Source: Aquipseudomonas alcaligenes
GTDB taxonomy: Bacteria; Pseudomonadota; Gammaproteobacteria; Pseudomonadales; Pseudomonadaceae
NCBI RefSeq assembly: GCF_003205495.1
Contig: NZ_QJRX01000010.1
Span: 62,001-126,000, forward strand
DNA: 64,000 bases
Direction of reading: 5' to 3'
Part shown: positions 8,426-16,323 of the stretch, one piece after another
Numbering within the stretch: position 1 is the stretch's first letter
Layout of the letters: each line of letters begins with the position of its first letter
Notes under the pieces: model-generated
Databases searched by the model: none
The model's input: only the letters and a program-made list of their open reading frames with translations
What the model was told of the DNA's origin: nothing
Made by a program: the position numbers and the translations under genes

Positions 8426-9772
8426 ATGACCACCCGTATCCTCACCGGTATCACCACCACCGGCACCCCGCACCTGGGCAACTACGCCGGCGCCATTCGC
8501 CCGGCCATAGTCGCCAGCCGCGCCGCCGACGCCGATTCCTTCTATTTCCTCGCCGACTACCACGCGCTGATCAAGTGCGACGACCCGGCGCGCATCCAGC
8601 GTTCGCGTCTGGAGATCGCCGCGACCTGGCTGGCGCTGGGTCTGGATACCGACAAGGCGACCTTCTATCGCCAGTCCGACATTCCCGAGATCCCCGAGCT
8701 GTGCTGGCTGCTCACCTGTGTCGCCGGCAAGGGCCTGCTCAACCGCGCCCATGCCTACAAGGCGTCGGTGGACAAGAACGTCGAGGCCGGTGAAGACCCG
8801 GATGCCGGCGTGACCATGGGCCTGTTCAGCTACCCGGTGCTGATGGCGGCGGACATCCTGATGTTCAACGCGCACAAGGTGCCGGTCGGCCGCGACCAGA
8901 TCCAGCACGTGGAAATGGCGCGCGACATCGGTCAGCGCTTCAACCACCTGTTCGGCCAGGGCCGTGAGCTGTTCACCCTGCCGGAAGCGGTGATCGAGGA
9001 AGAAGTGGCGACCCTGCCTGGCCTCGACGGGCGCAAGATGAGCAAGAGCTACGACAACACCATCCCGCTGTTCGGCACGGCCAAGCAGCTGAAGGACGCC
9101 ATCGCCCGCATCGTCACCGACTCCAAGCTGCCGGGCGAGCCCAAGGATGTCAAGGGCTCGCACCTGTTCACCCTGTACCAGGCCTTCGCCAGCCAGGCGC
9201 AGCAGGCCGAGTTCCGCGCCGAGCTGGAAGGCGGCCTGGCCTGGGGCGAGGCGAAGAACCGCCTGTACCAGCTGCTGGAAAGCGAACTGGGCGAGGCGCG
9301 CGAGCGCTACAACGCGCTGATCGCCCGTCCTGCCGATCTGGAGGACATCCTCCTGGCGGGCGCGGCCAAGGCGCGCAGGATCGCCACGCCGTTCCTCGGC
9401 GAGCTGCGCGAGGCGGTCGGCCTGCGCTCGTTCCGTGAGCAGGTGCAGGTGGCTGGCGGCGAGAAGAAGAAAGCGGCCAAGAGCGCGCGCTTCGTCAGCT
9501 TCCGCGACGACGACGGCAGCTTCCGCTTCCGCCTGCTGGATGCCGCCGGCGAGCAGCTGCTGCTGTCGAAATCCTTCGCCGATGGCAAGGCCGCCGGCCA
9601 GGCCAGCAAGGCCCTGCAGTCCGGCGCCGAGCTGGATGTGCGCAGCGAGGGGCTGAGCTTCTCGGTGTGGCTGGGCGACGAGCAGATCGGCGACAGCCCG
9701 GCCTTCGTCGACGACGGCGCGCTGCAACAGGCCATCGCCCGCCTGCACGAGGCGCTCGCGCCGCAGGAATGA
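8426..9772 (+). CDS. trpS: Tryptophanyl-tRNA synthetase with C-terminal YegP-like extension
   Basis: A 448-residue class I aminoacyl-tRNA synthetase charging tRNA-Trp. The HIGH-type motif is PHLGN near residue 14, and KMSKS is at about 204-208. The catalytic and anticodon-binding parts end near residue 335, the usual length. About 110 residues follow: a Lys-rich linker (GEKKKAAKSARF) and then a domain FRDDDGSFRFRLLDAAGEQL..S..F.....A resembling the YegP/DUF1508 fold. P. aeruginosa TrpS has, as I recall, the same length, so the extension is a lineage trait and not an assembly error. The role of the extra domain is unknown to me. Confidence 0.95.
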   Translation: MTTRILTGITTTGTPHLGNYAGAIRPAIVASRAADADSFYFLADYHALIKCDDPARIQRSRLEIAATWLALGLDTDKATFYRQSDIPEIPELCWLLTCVAGKGLLNRAHAYKASVDKNVEAGEDPDAGVTMGLFSYPVLMAADILMFNAHKVPVGRDQIQHVEMARDIGQRFNHLFGQGRELFTLPEAVIEEEVATLPGLDGRKMSKSYDNTIPLFGTAKQLKDAIARIVTDSKLPGEPKDVKGSHLFTLYQAFASQAQQAEFRAELEGGLAWGEAKNRLYQLLESELGEARERYNALIARPADLEDILLAGAAKARRIATPFLGELREAVGLRSFREQVQVAGGEKKKAAKSARFVSFRDDDGSFRFRLLDAAGEQLLLSKSFADGKAAGQASKALQSGAELDVRSEGLSFSVWLGDEQIGDSPAFVDDGALQQAIARLHEALAPQE

Positions 9773-9848
9773 TGCGCACGGCATGATTGCCAAGCACGGG
9801 GTGCGTCGCTAAAGTGACCGCCCCGTTTTTGTTACCGAAGTTCCCAGC

Positions 9849-10940
9849 ATGACTCCTCTTGAGCGTTATCAGGCCGATCTGAAGCGGCCGGACTTCTTCC
9901 ACGATGCCGCACAGGAAAACGCCGTGCGTCACCTGCAGCGTCTGTACGACGAGCTGGTGGCCGATTCCAAGGCGTCCGGCCTGCTCGGCAAGCTGTTCGG
10001 CAAGAAGCGCCAGGGGCCGATCAAGGGTATCTACTTCTGGGGCGGCGTCGGCCGCGGCAAGACCTATCTGGTCGACACCTTCTTCGATGCGCTGCCGTTC
10101 GAGCAGAAGATGCGCACCCACTTCCACCGCTTCATGAAGCGCGTGCACGAGGAAATGCGCACCCTCAAGGGCGAGAAGAACCCGCTGACCATCATCGGCA
10201 AGCGTTTCGCCGACGAGGCGCGGGTGATCTGCTTCGACGAGTTCTTCGTCAGCGACATCACCGATGCGATGATCCTCGCCACTCTGCTGGAAGAGCTGTT
10301 CAAGAACGGCGTGAGCCTGGTGGCCACCTCCAACATCGTGCCGGACGGCCTGTACCGCGACGGCCTGCAGCGCGCGCGCTTCCTGCCGGCCATTGCCCTG
10401 CTCAAGGAGCACACCGAGATCGTCAACGTCGACAGCGGCGTGGACTATCGCCTGCGTGCCCTGGAGCAGGCCGAGCTGTTCCACTTCCCGCTGGACGCCG
10501 AGGCCGAGACCAGCCTGGAGAAGAGCTTCCGCAGCCTGCTGCCGGAGCACTGCGTGGTGGAAGAGAACAAGACGCTGATGATCGAGAATCGCCCGATCGT
10601 CGCGCGCAAGGAGGGCGACGACATCGCCTGGTTCGACTTCCGCGAGCTGTGCGACGGCCCGCGCAGCCAGAACGACTACATCGAGCTGGGCAAGATCTAC
10701 CACGCGGTGATCCTGTCCAATGTCGAGCAGATGAGCGTGGCCAAGGACGACATGGCGCGGCGCTTCATCAACCTGGTGGACGAGTTCTACGACCGCAACG
10801 TCAAGCTGATCATCTCCGCCGAGGTGGAGCTGAAGGATCTGTACAGCGGCGGCCGGCTGAACTTCGAGTTCCAGCGCACCCTCAGCCGCCTGCTGGAGAT
10901 GCAGTCGCACGAGTTCCTCTCGCGTCCGCACAAACCCTGA
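9849..10940 (+). CDS. zapE: Cell division protein ZapE (AFG1-like ATPase)
   Basis: A 363-residue AFG1/LACE1-type ATPase. Walker A is GGVGRGKT at 65-72, Walker B VICFDEFF near 126, followed by a sensor-like VATSN. The family includes E. coli ZapE, an ATPase that associates with the Z ring and affects FtsZ polymers. N-terminal TPLERYQADL and C-terminal LYSGGRLNFEFQRTLSRLLEMQSHEF are typical. It starts 76 nt after trpS and ends at a bidirectional terminator facing the AraC-type regulator. Confidence 0.93.
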   Translation: MTPLERYQADLKRPDFFHDAAQENAVRHLQRLYDELVADSKASGLLGKLFGKKRQGPIKGIYFWGGVGRGKTYLVDTFFDALPFEQKMRTHFHRFMKRVHEEMRTLKGEKNPLTIIGKRFADEARVICFDEFFVSDITDAMILATLLEELFKNGVSLVATSNIVPDGLYRDGLQRARFLPAIALLKEHTEIVNVDSGVDYRLRALEQAELFHFPLDAEAETSLEKSFRSLLPEHCVVEENKTLMIENRPIVARKEGDDIAWFDFRELCDGPRSQNDYIELGKIYHAVILSNVEQMSVAKDDMARRFINLVDEFYDRNVKLIISAEVELKDLYSGGRLNFEFQRTLSRLLEMQSHEFLSRPHKP

Positions 10941-10960
10941 GCCGGCAGGCTCGGACACGA

Positions 10961-10987
10961 AAAGGGCTGCCCAGGGGCAGCCCTTTT
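10961..10987. terminator. Bidirectional terminator, zapE / AraC-type regulator
   Basis: Stem AAGGGCTGCC (10962-10971)/GGCAGCCCTT (10976-10985) with A-rich left and T-rich right flanks, between convergent genes. Confidence 0.88.
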
Positions 10988-11022
10988 GCGTTTCAGGCGG
11001 CCTGCGCTCAGGTGGCCTGCAC

Positions 11023-12006
11023 TCAGGCGCCGTCCTTGTGCTGGAACTGGCGGCGATACTGGTTCGGCGACAGCCCGGCGTGCTGGCGGAACAGGCGGGC
11101 GAAGAAGCTGGCGTCGTCGTAGCCGACTTCGTAGCTGATGGTCTTGATGCTCTTGCGGGTGGAGGAGAGTAGGCCCTTGGCCGTTTCGATGCGCAGGCGC
11201 TGCAGGTAGTGCAGCGGCTTGTCGCCGGTCGCCGCCTGGAAGCGCCGCATGAAATTGCGGATGCTCATGCCGTGTTGGCGCGCCACGTCCTCGATGCGGA
11301 ACTTCTCGGCGAAGTGCTCCTCCAGCCACTGTTGTACCTGCAGGATGGCCACGTCCTGGTGCAGCTTCTGCCCGCCGAAGCCGATGCGCCCCGGGCTGTA
11401 GCTGCGCTGGGTCTCGTAGAGGATGTCGCGCGCCACGCCCTGGGCGATGCCGGCACCGCAATAGCGCTCGATCAGGTAGATGTAGAGGTCGCAAGCCGAG
11501 GTGACGCCGCCGGCGCAGTACAGGTTGTCGGCGTCCGACAGGTGTTTTTCCTGGTTGAGCAGCACCCTGGGGAAGCGCTCGGCGAACTCGCGGAAGAAGC
11601 GCCAGTAGGTGGTCGCCTCCTTGCCGTCGAGCAGTCCGGCCTGGGCCATCCAGAACACGCCGGTGGCCTCGCCGCAGATCGCGCTGCCGGCGGCATGGCG
11701 CTCACGCAGCCAGGGAATCACCTGCGGGTAGCGCTGACAGAGGACGTCGAAATCGCCCCAGAAGGCCGGCAGGATGATCACCTCGGCGTCGTCCAGGGCG
11801 CCGTCCACCGGGATCAGCGCCTCGCTGAAACTGGTCACCGCCAGGCCGTCCGGGCTGAGCACGCGGATCTGGAAGGCCGAGCCGGCGCCTAGGCCCTGCT
11901 GCTTGCCGTGGCGCATCCCGGCCATGTGGAAGAAGTCGCGGGCCTGCATCAGGGTGGCGGCGAACACGCCGTCGGTGGCGAGTATGGCGATGCGTGTGGG
12001 CGGCAT
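11023..12006 (-). CDS. GlxA-type AraC family transcriptional regulator
   Basis: A 327-residue protein with an N-terminal class I glutamine-amidotransferase-like (DJ-1/PfpI) domain (about 1-185) and a C-terminal AraC/XylS double helix-turn-helix (about 225-322; IEDVARQHGMSIRNFMRRFQ and SYEVGYDDASFFARLFRQHAGLSP). This is the GlxA/ArgR/CdhR layout, whose members sense small metabolites, often nitrogen compounds. The nucleophile position reads ICGEATGVFWMAQAGLL, with Cys present. It is divergent from the acyl-CoA dehydrogenase, its most likely target. The ligand is unknown. Confidence 0.92.
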   Translation of the reverse strand: MPPTRIAILATDGVFAATLMQARDFFHMAGMRHGKQQGLGAGSAFQIRVLSPDGLAVTSFSEALIPVDGALDDAEVIILPAFWGDFDVLCQRYPQVIPWLRERHAAGSAICGEATGVFWMAQAGLLDGKEATTYWRFFREFAERFPRVLLNQEKHLSDADNLYCAGGVTSACDLYIYLIERYCGAGIAQGVARDILYETQRSYSPGRIGFGGQKLHQDVAILQVQQWLEEHFAEKFRIEDVARQHGMSIRNFMRRFQAATGDKPLHYLQRLRIETAKGLLSSTRKSIKTISYEVGYDDASFFARLFRQHAGLSPNQYRRQFQHKDGA

Positions 12007-12108
12007 GGTTGTTGTTCTTGTAGGTGGTTAAATGGTCATGGCGTGGCTGGATCGTCTTATTTTTTGTCGCATGTGTCCAGTGCCCCCGGCGCGAGCGCTG
12101 GCCTAGAG

Positions 12109-12121
12109 TGGGTCTCACCCA
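12109..12121. promoter_or_regulatory. Small dyad in the regulator/acyl-CoA dehydrogenase intergenic region
   Basis: TGGGT-CTC-ACCCA, an inverted repeat 26 nt before the acyl-CoA dehydrogenase start. It is a candidate operator for the divergent AraC-type regulator. It is short, and AraC proteins usually bind direct repeats, so support is modest. Confidence 0.3.
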
Positions 12122-12147
12122 ACGACCACTCAGATACAGGTGTAACA

Positions 12148-13284
12148 ATGATTCCAAGAACCCTGTTCAGCTCCGAGCACGAGCTGTTCCGCGAGTCCGT
12201 GCGCAAGTTCTTCGAGCAGGAGGCCGTGCCCTTCCATGCGCAATGGGAGAAGGATGGTCATATCGACCGCGCGCTGTGGAACAAGGCGGGCGAGGCCGGC
12301 ATGCTCTGCTCGCATATCCCGGAGGAGTACGGCGGCATGGCCGCGGACTTCCTCTACAGCGCCGTGGTGATCGAGGAACAGTCGCGCCTGGGCCTGTCCG
12401 GCGTGGGCTTCTCCCTGCATTCGGATATCGTCGCGCCCTACATCCTCCACTACGGCACCGAAGAGCAGAAGCTGCACTACCTGCCCAAGCTGGTCAGCGG
12501 TGAGCTGGTCACCGCCATCGCCATGACCGAGCCGGGCACCGGCTCCGACCTGCAGGGGGTGAAGACCACCGCCGTGCTGGATGGCGACGAGTACGTGATC
12601 AACGGCTCCAAGACCTTCATCACCAACGGCTGGCTGGCCGACCTGGTGATAGTGGTGGCCAAGACCGACCCCAAGGCCGGCGCCAAGGGCATCAGCCTGT
12701 TCCTGGTGGAGGCCAAGACCCCGGGCTTCTCCAAGGGCAAGCGTCTGGAGAAGGTCGGTATGAAGGCCCAGGACACTTCCGAGCTGTTCTTCCAGGATGT
12801 GCGCATTCCCAAGGCCAACCTGCTGGGCAAGGAGGGCATGGGCTTCGTCTACCTGATGCAGGAACTGCCGCAGGAGCGCCTGACCGTGGGCGTCGGCGCC
12901 ATCGCCTCGGCCGAGGCGGCGCTGAAGTGGACCCTGGACTACACCCGCGAGCGCAAGGCCTTCGGCCGTCCGGTGGCGGACTTCCAGAACACCCGCTTCA
13001 AGCTGGCCGAGATGGCCACCGAGATCCAGGTCGGCCGCGTGTTCGTCGATCGCTGCCTGGAGCTGCACCTGAACAAGAGGCTCGATGTGCCGACCGCGGC
13101 GATGCTCAAGTACTGGGGCACCGACCTGCAGTGCAAGGTGATCGACGAGTGCGTGCAGCTGCACGGCGGCTACGGATACATGTGGGAATATCCGATCGCC
13201 CGCGCCTGGGCCGACTCGCGGGTGCAGCGCATCTACGCCGGCACCAACGAGATCATGAAGGAAATCATCAGCCGCGCCCTGTAA
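12148..13284 (+). CDS. Acyl-CoA dehydrogenase, long-chain type
   Basis: A 378-residue FAD-dependent acyl-CoA dehydrogenase. FAD and substrate motifs are visible: AMTEPGTGSDLQGVKTTA near 130, NGSKTFITNG near 152, RERKAFGRPV near 270, and QLHGGYGYMWEYPIARAWAD near 334. Short- and medium-chain enzymes carry the catalytic Glu in a YEGT motif; here it reads YAGTNEIMKEI. The QELPQERL segment near 239 matches long-chain and isovaleryl-type enzymes, where the base sits on that helix. A role in fatty-acid or branched acyl-CoA oxidation follows. The ATG at 12148 gives MIPRTLFSSEHELFRE; it is divergent from its likely regulator. Confidence 0.92.
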   Translation: MIPRTLFSSEHELFRESVRKFFEQEAVPFHAQWEKDGHIDRALWNKAGEAGMLCSHIPEEYGGMAADFLYSAVVIEEQSRLGLSGVGFSLHSDIVAPYILHYGTEEQKLHYLPKLVSGELVTAIAMTEPGTGSDLQGVKTTAVLDGDEYVINGSKTFITNGWLADLVIVVAKTDPKAGAKGISLFLVEAKTPGFSKGKRLEKVGMKAQDTSELFFQDVRIPKANLLGKEGMGFVYLMQELPQERLTVGVGAIASAEAALKWTLDYTRERKAFGRPVADFQNTRFKLAEMATEIQVGRVFVDRCLELHLNKRLDVPTAAMLKYWGTDLQCKVIDECVQLHGGYGYMWEYPIARAWADSRVQRIYAGTNEIMKEIISRAL

Positions 13285-13297
13285 GGCTGGCAGATGC

Positions 13298-13325
13298 GAA
13301 AAGCCCGGCTCTGGCCGGGCTTTTT
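13298..13325. terminator. Bidirectional terminator, acyl-CoA dehydrogenase / aldo-keto reductase
   Basis: Stem AAGCCCGGC (13301-13309)/GCCGGGCTT (13314-13322) with A-run and T5 flanks, between convergent genes. Confidence 0.9.
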
Positions 13326-13328
13326 CGT

Positions 13329-14366
13329 TCAGGGTGCCGGGTTGGGCTGTTCGCGGTGGATCGCCTCGATGGCGGCCAGCAGTTCGTCGCTCAGCTCCAG
13401 GCTGAGGCTGCCCAGGTTGCTCTCCAGCTGCTCCAGGCTGGTGGCGCCGATGATGTTGCTGGTGACGAAGGGCTGCCGGGTGACGAAGGCCAGGGCCATC
13501 TGCGCCGGGTCCAGGCCATGCTCCTTGGCCAGCGTCACGTAGCGGCTGCAGGCGGCGATGGCCTGCGGGTTGGTGTAGCGGGCGAAGCGGCTGAACAGGG
13601 TGATGCGCGCGTTGGCCGGGCGGGCGCCGTTCTCGTACTTGCCGGTGAGCATGCCGAAGGCCAGTGGCGAGTAGGCAAGCAGGCCGCACTGTTCGCGCAT
13701 CGCTACCTCGGCCAGGCCGACCTCGAAGCTGCGGTTGAGCAGGTTGTAGGGGTTCTGGATCGACACCGCGCGCGGCAGGCCCAGGCTGTCGGCCAGCTGC
13801 AGGTATTTCATCGCGCCCCAGGCCGTCTCGTTGGACAGACCGATGTGGCGGATCTTGCCGGTCTTCACCTGTTCGCCGAGTACCTCCAGGGTTTCCTGCA
13901 GCGGGGTGAAGTCCTGTTCCTGGTGGCGATAGCCGAGTTGGCCGAAGAAATTGGTGCTGCGCTCCGGCCAGTGCAGCTGGTAGAGGTCGATCCAGTCGGT
14001 CTGCAGACGCTTGAGGCTGTCGTCCAGTGCCGCGACTATGTGCCGGCGGTTGTGCTTGAGCTGGCCGCCGCGGATGTAGTCGATGCCGTTGCCGGGGCCG
14101 GCCACCTTGCTCGCCAGCACCCAGTCGGCGCGGTTGCCGCGGGCCTTGAAGTAGTTGCCGATGATGCGTTCGGTGGCGCCGTAGGTATCGCGGCGCGGCG
14201 GCACCGGGTACATCTCGGCGGTATCGAGGAAGTTGATGCCGCAGGCCCTGGCGCGGTCGATCTGGGCGAAGCCCTCGGCCTCGCTGTTCTGTTCGCCCCA
14301 GGTCATGCTGCCCAGGCACAGGGCGCTGACCTGCAGATCGCTGCGGCCCAGTTGGCGATATTCCAT
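13329..14366 (-). CDS. Aldo/keto reductase (Tas-like)
   Basis: A 345-residue NADPH-dependent aldo/keto reductase, TIM barrel. The catalytic tetrad can be placed as Asp and Tyr in NFLDTAEMYPVP, Lys in VLASKVAG and His in LYQLHWPERSTNFFG. The insertions YPVPPRRDTYG and ERSTNFFGQLGY match the E. coli Tas group rather than the shorter AKRs. Substrate unknown. Convergent with the acyl-CoA dehydrogenase and divergent from rplM. Confidence 0.93.
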   Translation of the reverse strand: MEYRQLGRSDLQVSALCLGSMTWGEQNSEAEGFAQIDRARACGINFLDTAEMYPVPPRRDTYGATERIIGNYFKARGNRADWVLASKVAGPGNGIDYIRGGQLKHNRRHIVAALDDSLKRLQTDWIDLYQLHWPERSTNFFGQLGYRHQEQDFTPLQETLEVLGEQVKTGKIRHIGLSNETAWGAMKYLQLADSLGLPRAVSIQNPYNLLNRSFEVGLAEVAMREQCGLLAYSPLAFGMLTGKYENGARPANARITLFSRFARYTNPQAIAACSRYVTLAKEHGLDPAQMALAFVTRQPFVTSNIIGATSLEQLESNLGSLSLELSDELLAAIEAIHREQPNPAP

Positions 14367-14455
14367 GTGCTGCTCCTTGGTTCAAGCGCAAAGGCCAAGC
14401 ATAAAGCAGGTTGCTATTTCTGCAGCAATCGGCATAATTCCGCGGCTTTCTCGGC

Positions 14456-14500
14456 GGGGATGCCTAGCCTGTTCGAGAAGGAAGGTGGGGATGCCTAGCC
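14456..14500 (+). repeat. Two 14-bp direct repeats upstream of rplM
   Basis: GGGGATGCCTAGCC occurs at 14456-14469 and again at 14487-14500, 31 bp apart start to start (three helical turns). They lie between the aldo/keto reductase gene and the rplM promoter. Function unknown; the spacing would suit a dimeric DNA-binding protein, or they may be a small duplication. Confidence 0.6.
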
Positions 14501-14572
14501 CACCGAACCCCCGCCGTAGCGGACGCGCTGACCCGAGCCCCCGACAGCGTCTGTTTCCGGCTGTCTTTGACC

Positions 14573-14601
14573 TTGTCAAAGCAAGCACTATTCAGTAAGA
14601 T
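14573..14601 (+). promoter_or_regulatory. Sigma-70-type promoter of rplM-rpsI
   Basis: TTGTCA (14573-14578), 17-bp spacer, TAAGAT (14596-14601). This is close to consensus and leaves a leader of about 35 nt before rplM, as expected for a strongly expressed ribosomal operon. Confidence 0.65.
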
Positions 14602-14642
14602 CCGCCGTCTTATTTTCAGGGCGGCCCCTGAGGCTATAGCGA

Positions 14643-15071
14643 ATGAAGACTTTTACTGCAAAACCGGAAACTGTTAAGCGCGACTGGTACGTCGTCGACG
14701 CTGCAGGTCAGACCCTGGGTCGTCTGGCCACCGAAATCGCCAGCCGTCTGCGCGGCAAGCACAAGCCGGAATACACCCCGCACGTTGACACCGGCGACTA
14801 CATCGTCGTGATCAACGCCGAGCAAGTGCGTGTCACCGGCGCCAAGACCAGCGACAAGATGTACTACTCGCACTCCGGCTTCCCGGGCGGCATCAAGGAA
14901 ATCAGCTTCGAGAAGCTGATCGCCAAGGCCCCCGAGCGCGTGATCGAGACCGCGGTCAAGGGCATGCTGCCGAAGAACCCGCTGGGTCGCGACATGTATC
15001 GCAAGCTGAAGGTGTACAAGGGTGCCAACCACCCGCACACCGCTCAGCAGCCCCAAGAACTGAAGATTTAA
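14643..15071 (+). CDS. rplM: Large ribosomal subunit protein uL13
   Basis: A 142-residue L13 protein, an early-binding component of the 50S subunit. The standard bacterial sequence is recognisable throughout: MKTFTAKPETVKRDWYVVDA, GRLATEIASRLRGKHKPEYTPHVDTGDYI, and the end GANHPHTAQQPQELKI. It is the usual length, with the normal partner rpsI 14 nt downstream in the same transcript. Confidence 0.99.
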   Translation: MKTFTAKPETVKRDWYVVDAAGQTLGRLATEIASRLRGKHKPEYTPHVDTGDYIVVINAEQVRVTGAKTSDKMYYSHSGFPGGIKEISFEKLIAKAPERVIETAVKGMLPKNPLGRDMYRKLKVYKGANHPHTAQQPQELKI

Positions 15072-15085
15072 CGGAATAGTTCATT

Positions 15086-15478
15086 ATGTCGGCGACTCAA
15101 AACTACGGCACTGGCCGTCGCAAGACCGCAACCGCGCGCGTATTCCTGCGCCCGGGTACTGGCAAGATCTCCATCAACAACCGCAGCCTGGATAACTTCT
15201 TCGGCCGCGAGACCGCTCGCATGGTCGTGCGTCAGCCGCTGGAGCTGACCGAGACCACCGAGAAGTTCGACATCTACGTCACCGTGCTCGGTGGTGGTGT
15301 CAGCGGCCAGGCCGGTGCCATCCGTCACGGCATCACCCGCGCCCTGATCGAGTACGACGAGAGCCTGCGCAGCCCGCTGCGTAAAGCCGGTTACGTCACT
15401 CGTGATGCCCGTGAAGTCGAGCGTAAGAAAGTGGGTCTGCGCAAAGCGCGTAAGCGTCCGCAGTACTCCAAGCGTTAA
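15086..15478 (+). CDS. rpsI: Small ribosomal subunit protein uS9
   Basis: A 130-residue S9 protein of the 30S subunit; its C-terminal tail reaches the P-site tRNA. GTGRRKTATARVFLRPGTGKI and the end ARKRPQYSKR are diagnostic; the final SKR tail that touches tRNA is intact. Second gene of the rplM operon, closed by a terminator at 15499. Confidence 0.99.
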   Translation: MSATQNYGTGRRKTATARVFLRPGTGKISINNRSLDNFFGRETARMVVRQPLELTETTEKFDIYVTVLGGGVSGQAGAIRHGITRALIEYDESLRSPLRKAGYVTRDAREVERKKVGLRKARKRPQYSKR

Positions 15479-15498
15479 TTCGCTGCTACGTTCAAAGG

Positions 15499-15532
15499 CG
15501 CCCAGTTTCCTGTTGGAACTGGGCGTTTTTTA
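15499..15532 (+). terminator. Terminator of the rplM-rpsI operon
   Basis: Stem CGCCCAGTT/AACTGGGCG around a short loop, followed by a long T-rich tract (15525-15532). Confidence 0.92.
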
Positions 15533-15549
15533 TTGTGCCGGTTTTTCTC

Positions 15550-15566
15550 TGCGACAACCTGTCGCA
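15550..15566. promoter_or_regulatory. RegA/PrrA-type dyad upstream of petABC
   Basis: A perfect inverted repeat TGCGACA-ACC-TGTCGCA. It contains GCGAC-N5-GTCGC, resembling the GCGNC...GNCGC half-site pairs described for the redox response regulators RegA/PrrA/ActR (RoxR in Pseudomonas), which control respiratory genes. It lies about 165 nt before petA. Binding is an inference from motif and context. Confidence 0.5.
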
Positions 15567-15626
15567 TTGGTGAAAAGCCCGATTTGCAAGGCCTGCGACC
15601 ATTTTGTATCCGGTAATTACCTTGTC

Positions 15627-15705
15627 AGAAAAGGGGCTTTTCTTTACCATTCGGCAAATTTTGTGCGGCCCGATTTATTACTTAGTAGAGGCCTGACAAC
15701 AGGCC
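15627..15705 (+). promoter_or_regulatory. petA leader region with two further dyads
   Basis: AGAAAAG-GGG-CTTTTCT (15627-15643) and GGCCTG-ACAA-CAGGCC (15690-15705) are perfect inverted repeats in the AT-rich petA leader. The second is 24 nt before the start codon and could form an RNA hairpin near the ribosome site. No protein can be assigned. Confidence 0.4.
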
Positions 15706-15729
15706 ACAAAGCTGATGGGAGACGACTGA

Positions 15730-16323
15730 ATGAGCAATGACGGCGTGAATGCAGGCCGGCGTCGCTTCCTGGTGGCGGCCACCTCGGTGGTCGGCGCTGC
15801 CGGAGCGGTGGGTGCTGCGACTCCGTTCGTGGGGTCATGGTTCCCCAGTGCCAAGGCCAAGGCGGCTGGTGCACCGGTGAAAGTGAATATCGCCAAGGTC
15901 GAACCCGGCCAGCAGATGGTTGCCGAATGGCGCGGTCAGCCGGTGTTCATCGTGCGCCGCACCGAGGAAATCCTGGCCAACCTGGCCAAGATCGAGGGCA
16001 GCGTTGCCGATCCCGAGTCCGCCGCCTCCGTGCAGCCGGACTATGTCGACAAGAAGAACCGCTCGATCAAGCCGGAAATCCTGGTGCTGGTCGGCCTGTG
16101 CACCCACCTGGGTTGCTCGCCGTCCTTCCGTCCGGAAGTGGCGCCGGCGGATATGGGGCCGGACTGGGTCGGTGGTTACTTCTGCCCCTGCCACGGCTCG
16201 CGCTATGACATGGCCGGTCGTGTCTACAAGGCCCAGCCCGCGCCGCTGAACCTGCCGGTTCCGCCGCATTCCTACGAGTCCGATGACGTCATGATCATCG
16301 GCGTGGACCAGGAGAAAGCATGA
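15730..16323 (+). CDS. petA: Ubiquinol-cytochrome c reductase iron-sulfur subunit (Rieske)
   Basis: A 197-residue Rieske protein of the cytochrome bc1 complex, taking electrons from ubiquinol and passing them to cytochrome c1. The cluster-binding boxes are CTHLGC (C124, H126, C129) and CPCHGS (C152, C154, H155). The N-terminus GRRRFLVAATS followed by an Ala/Gly-rich hydrophobic stretch is a Tat signal-anchor. Its stop codon overlaps the petB start region (ATGATG), consistent with coupled translation of petABC. Confidence 0.98.
   Translation: MSNDGVNAGRRRFLVAATSVVGAAGAVGAATPFVGSWFPSAKAKAAGAPVKVNIAKVEPGQQMVAEWRGQPVFIVRRTEEILANLAKIEGSVADPESAASVQPDYVDKKNRSIKPEILVLVGLCTHLGCSPSFRPEVAPADMGPDWVGGYFCPCHGSRYDMAGRVYKAQPAPLNLPVPPHSYESDDVMIIGVDQEKA

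Noticed and set aside
12148..13284. Missing catalytic glutamate in the acyl-CoA dehydrogenase (YAGT instead of YEGT)
   Set aside because: Long-chain and isovaleryl-type enzymes place the base on another helix; the QELPQERL segment fits that type, so the protein is probably active.
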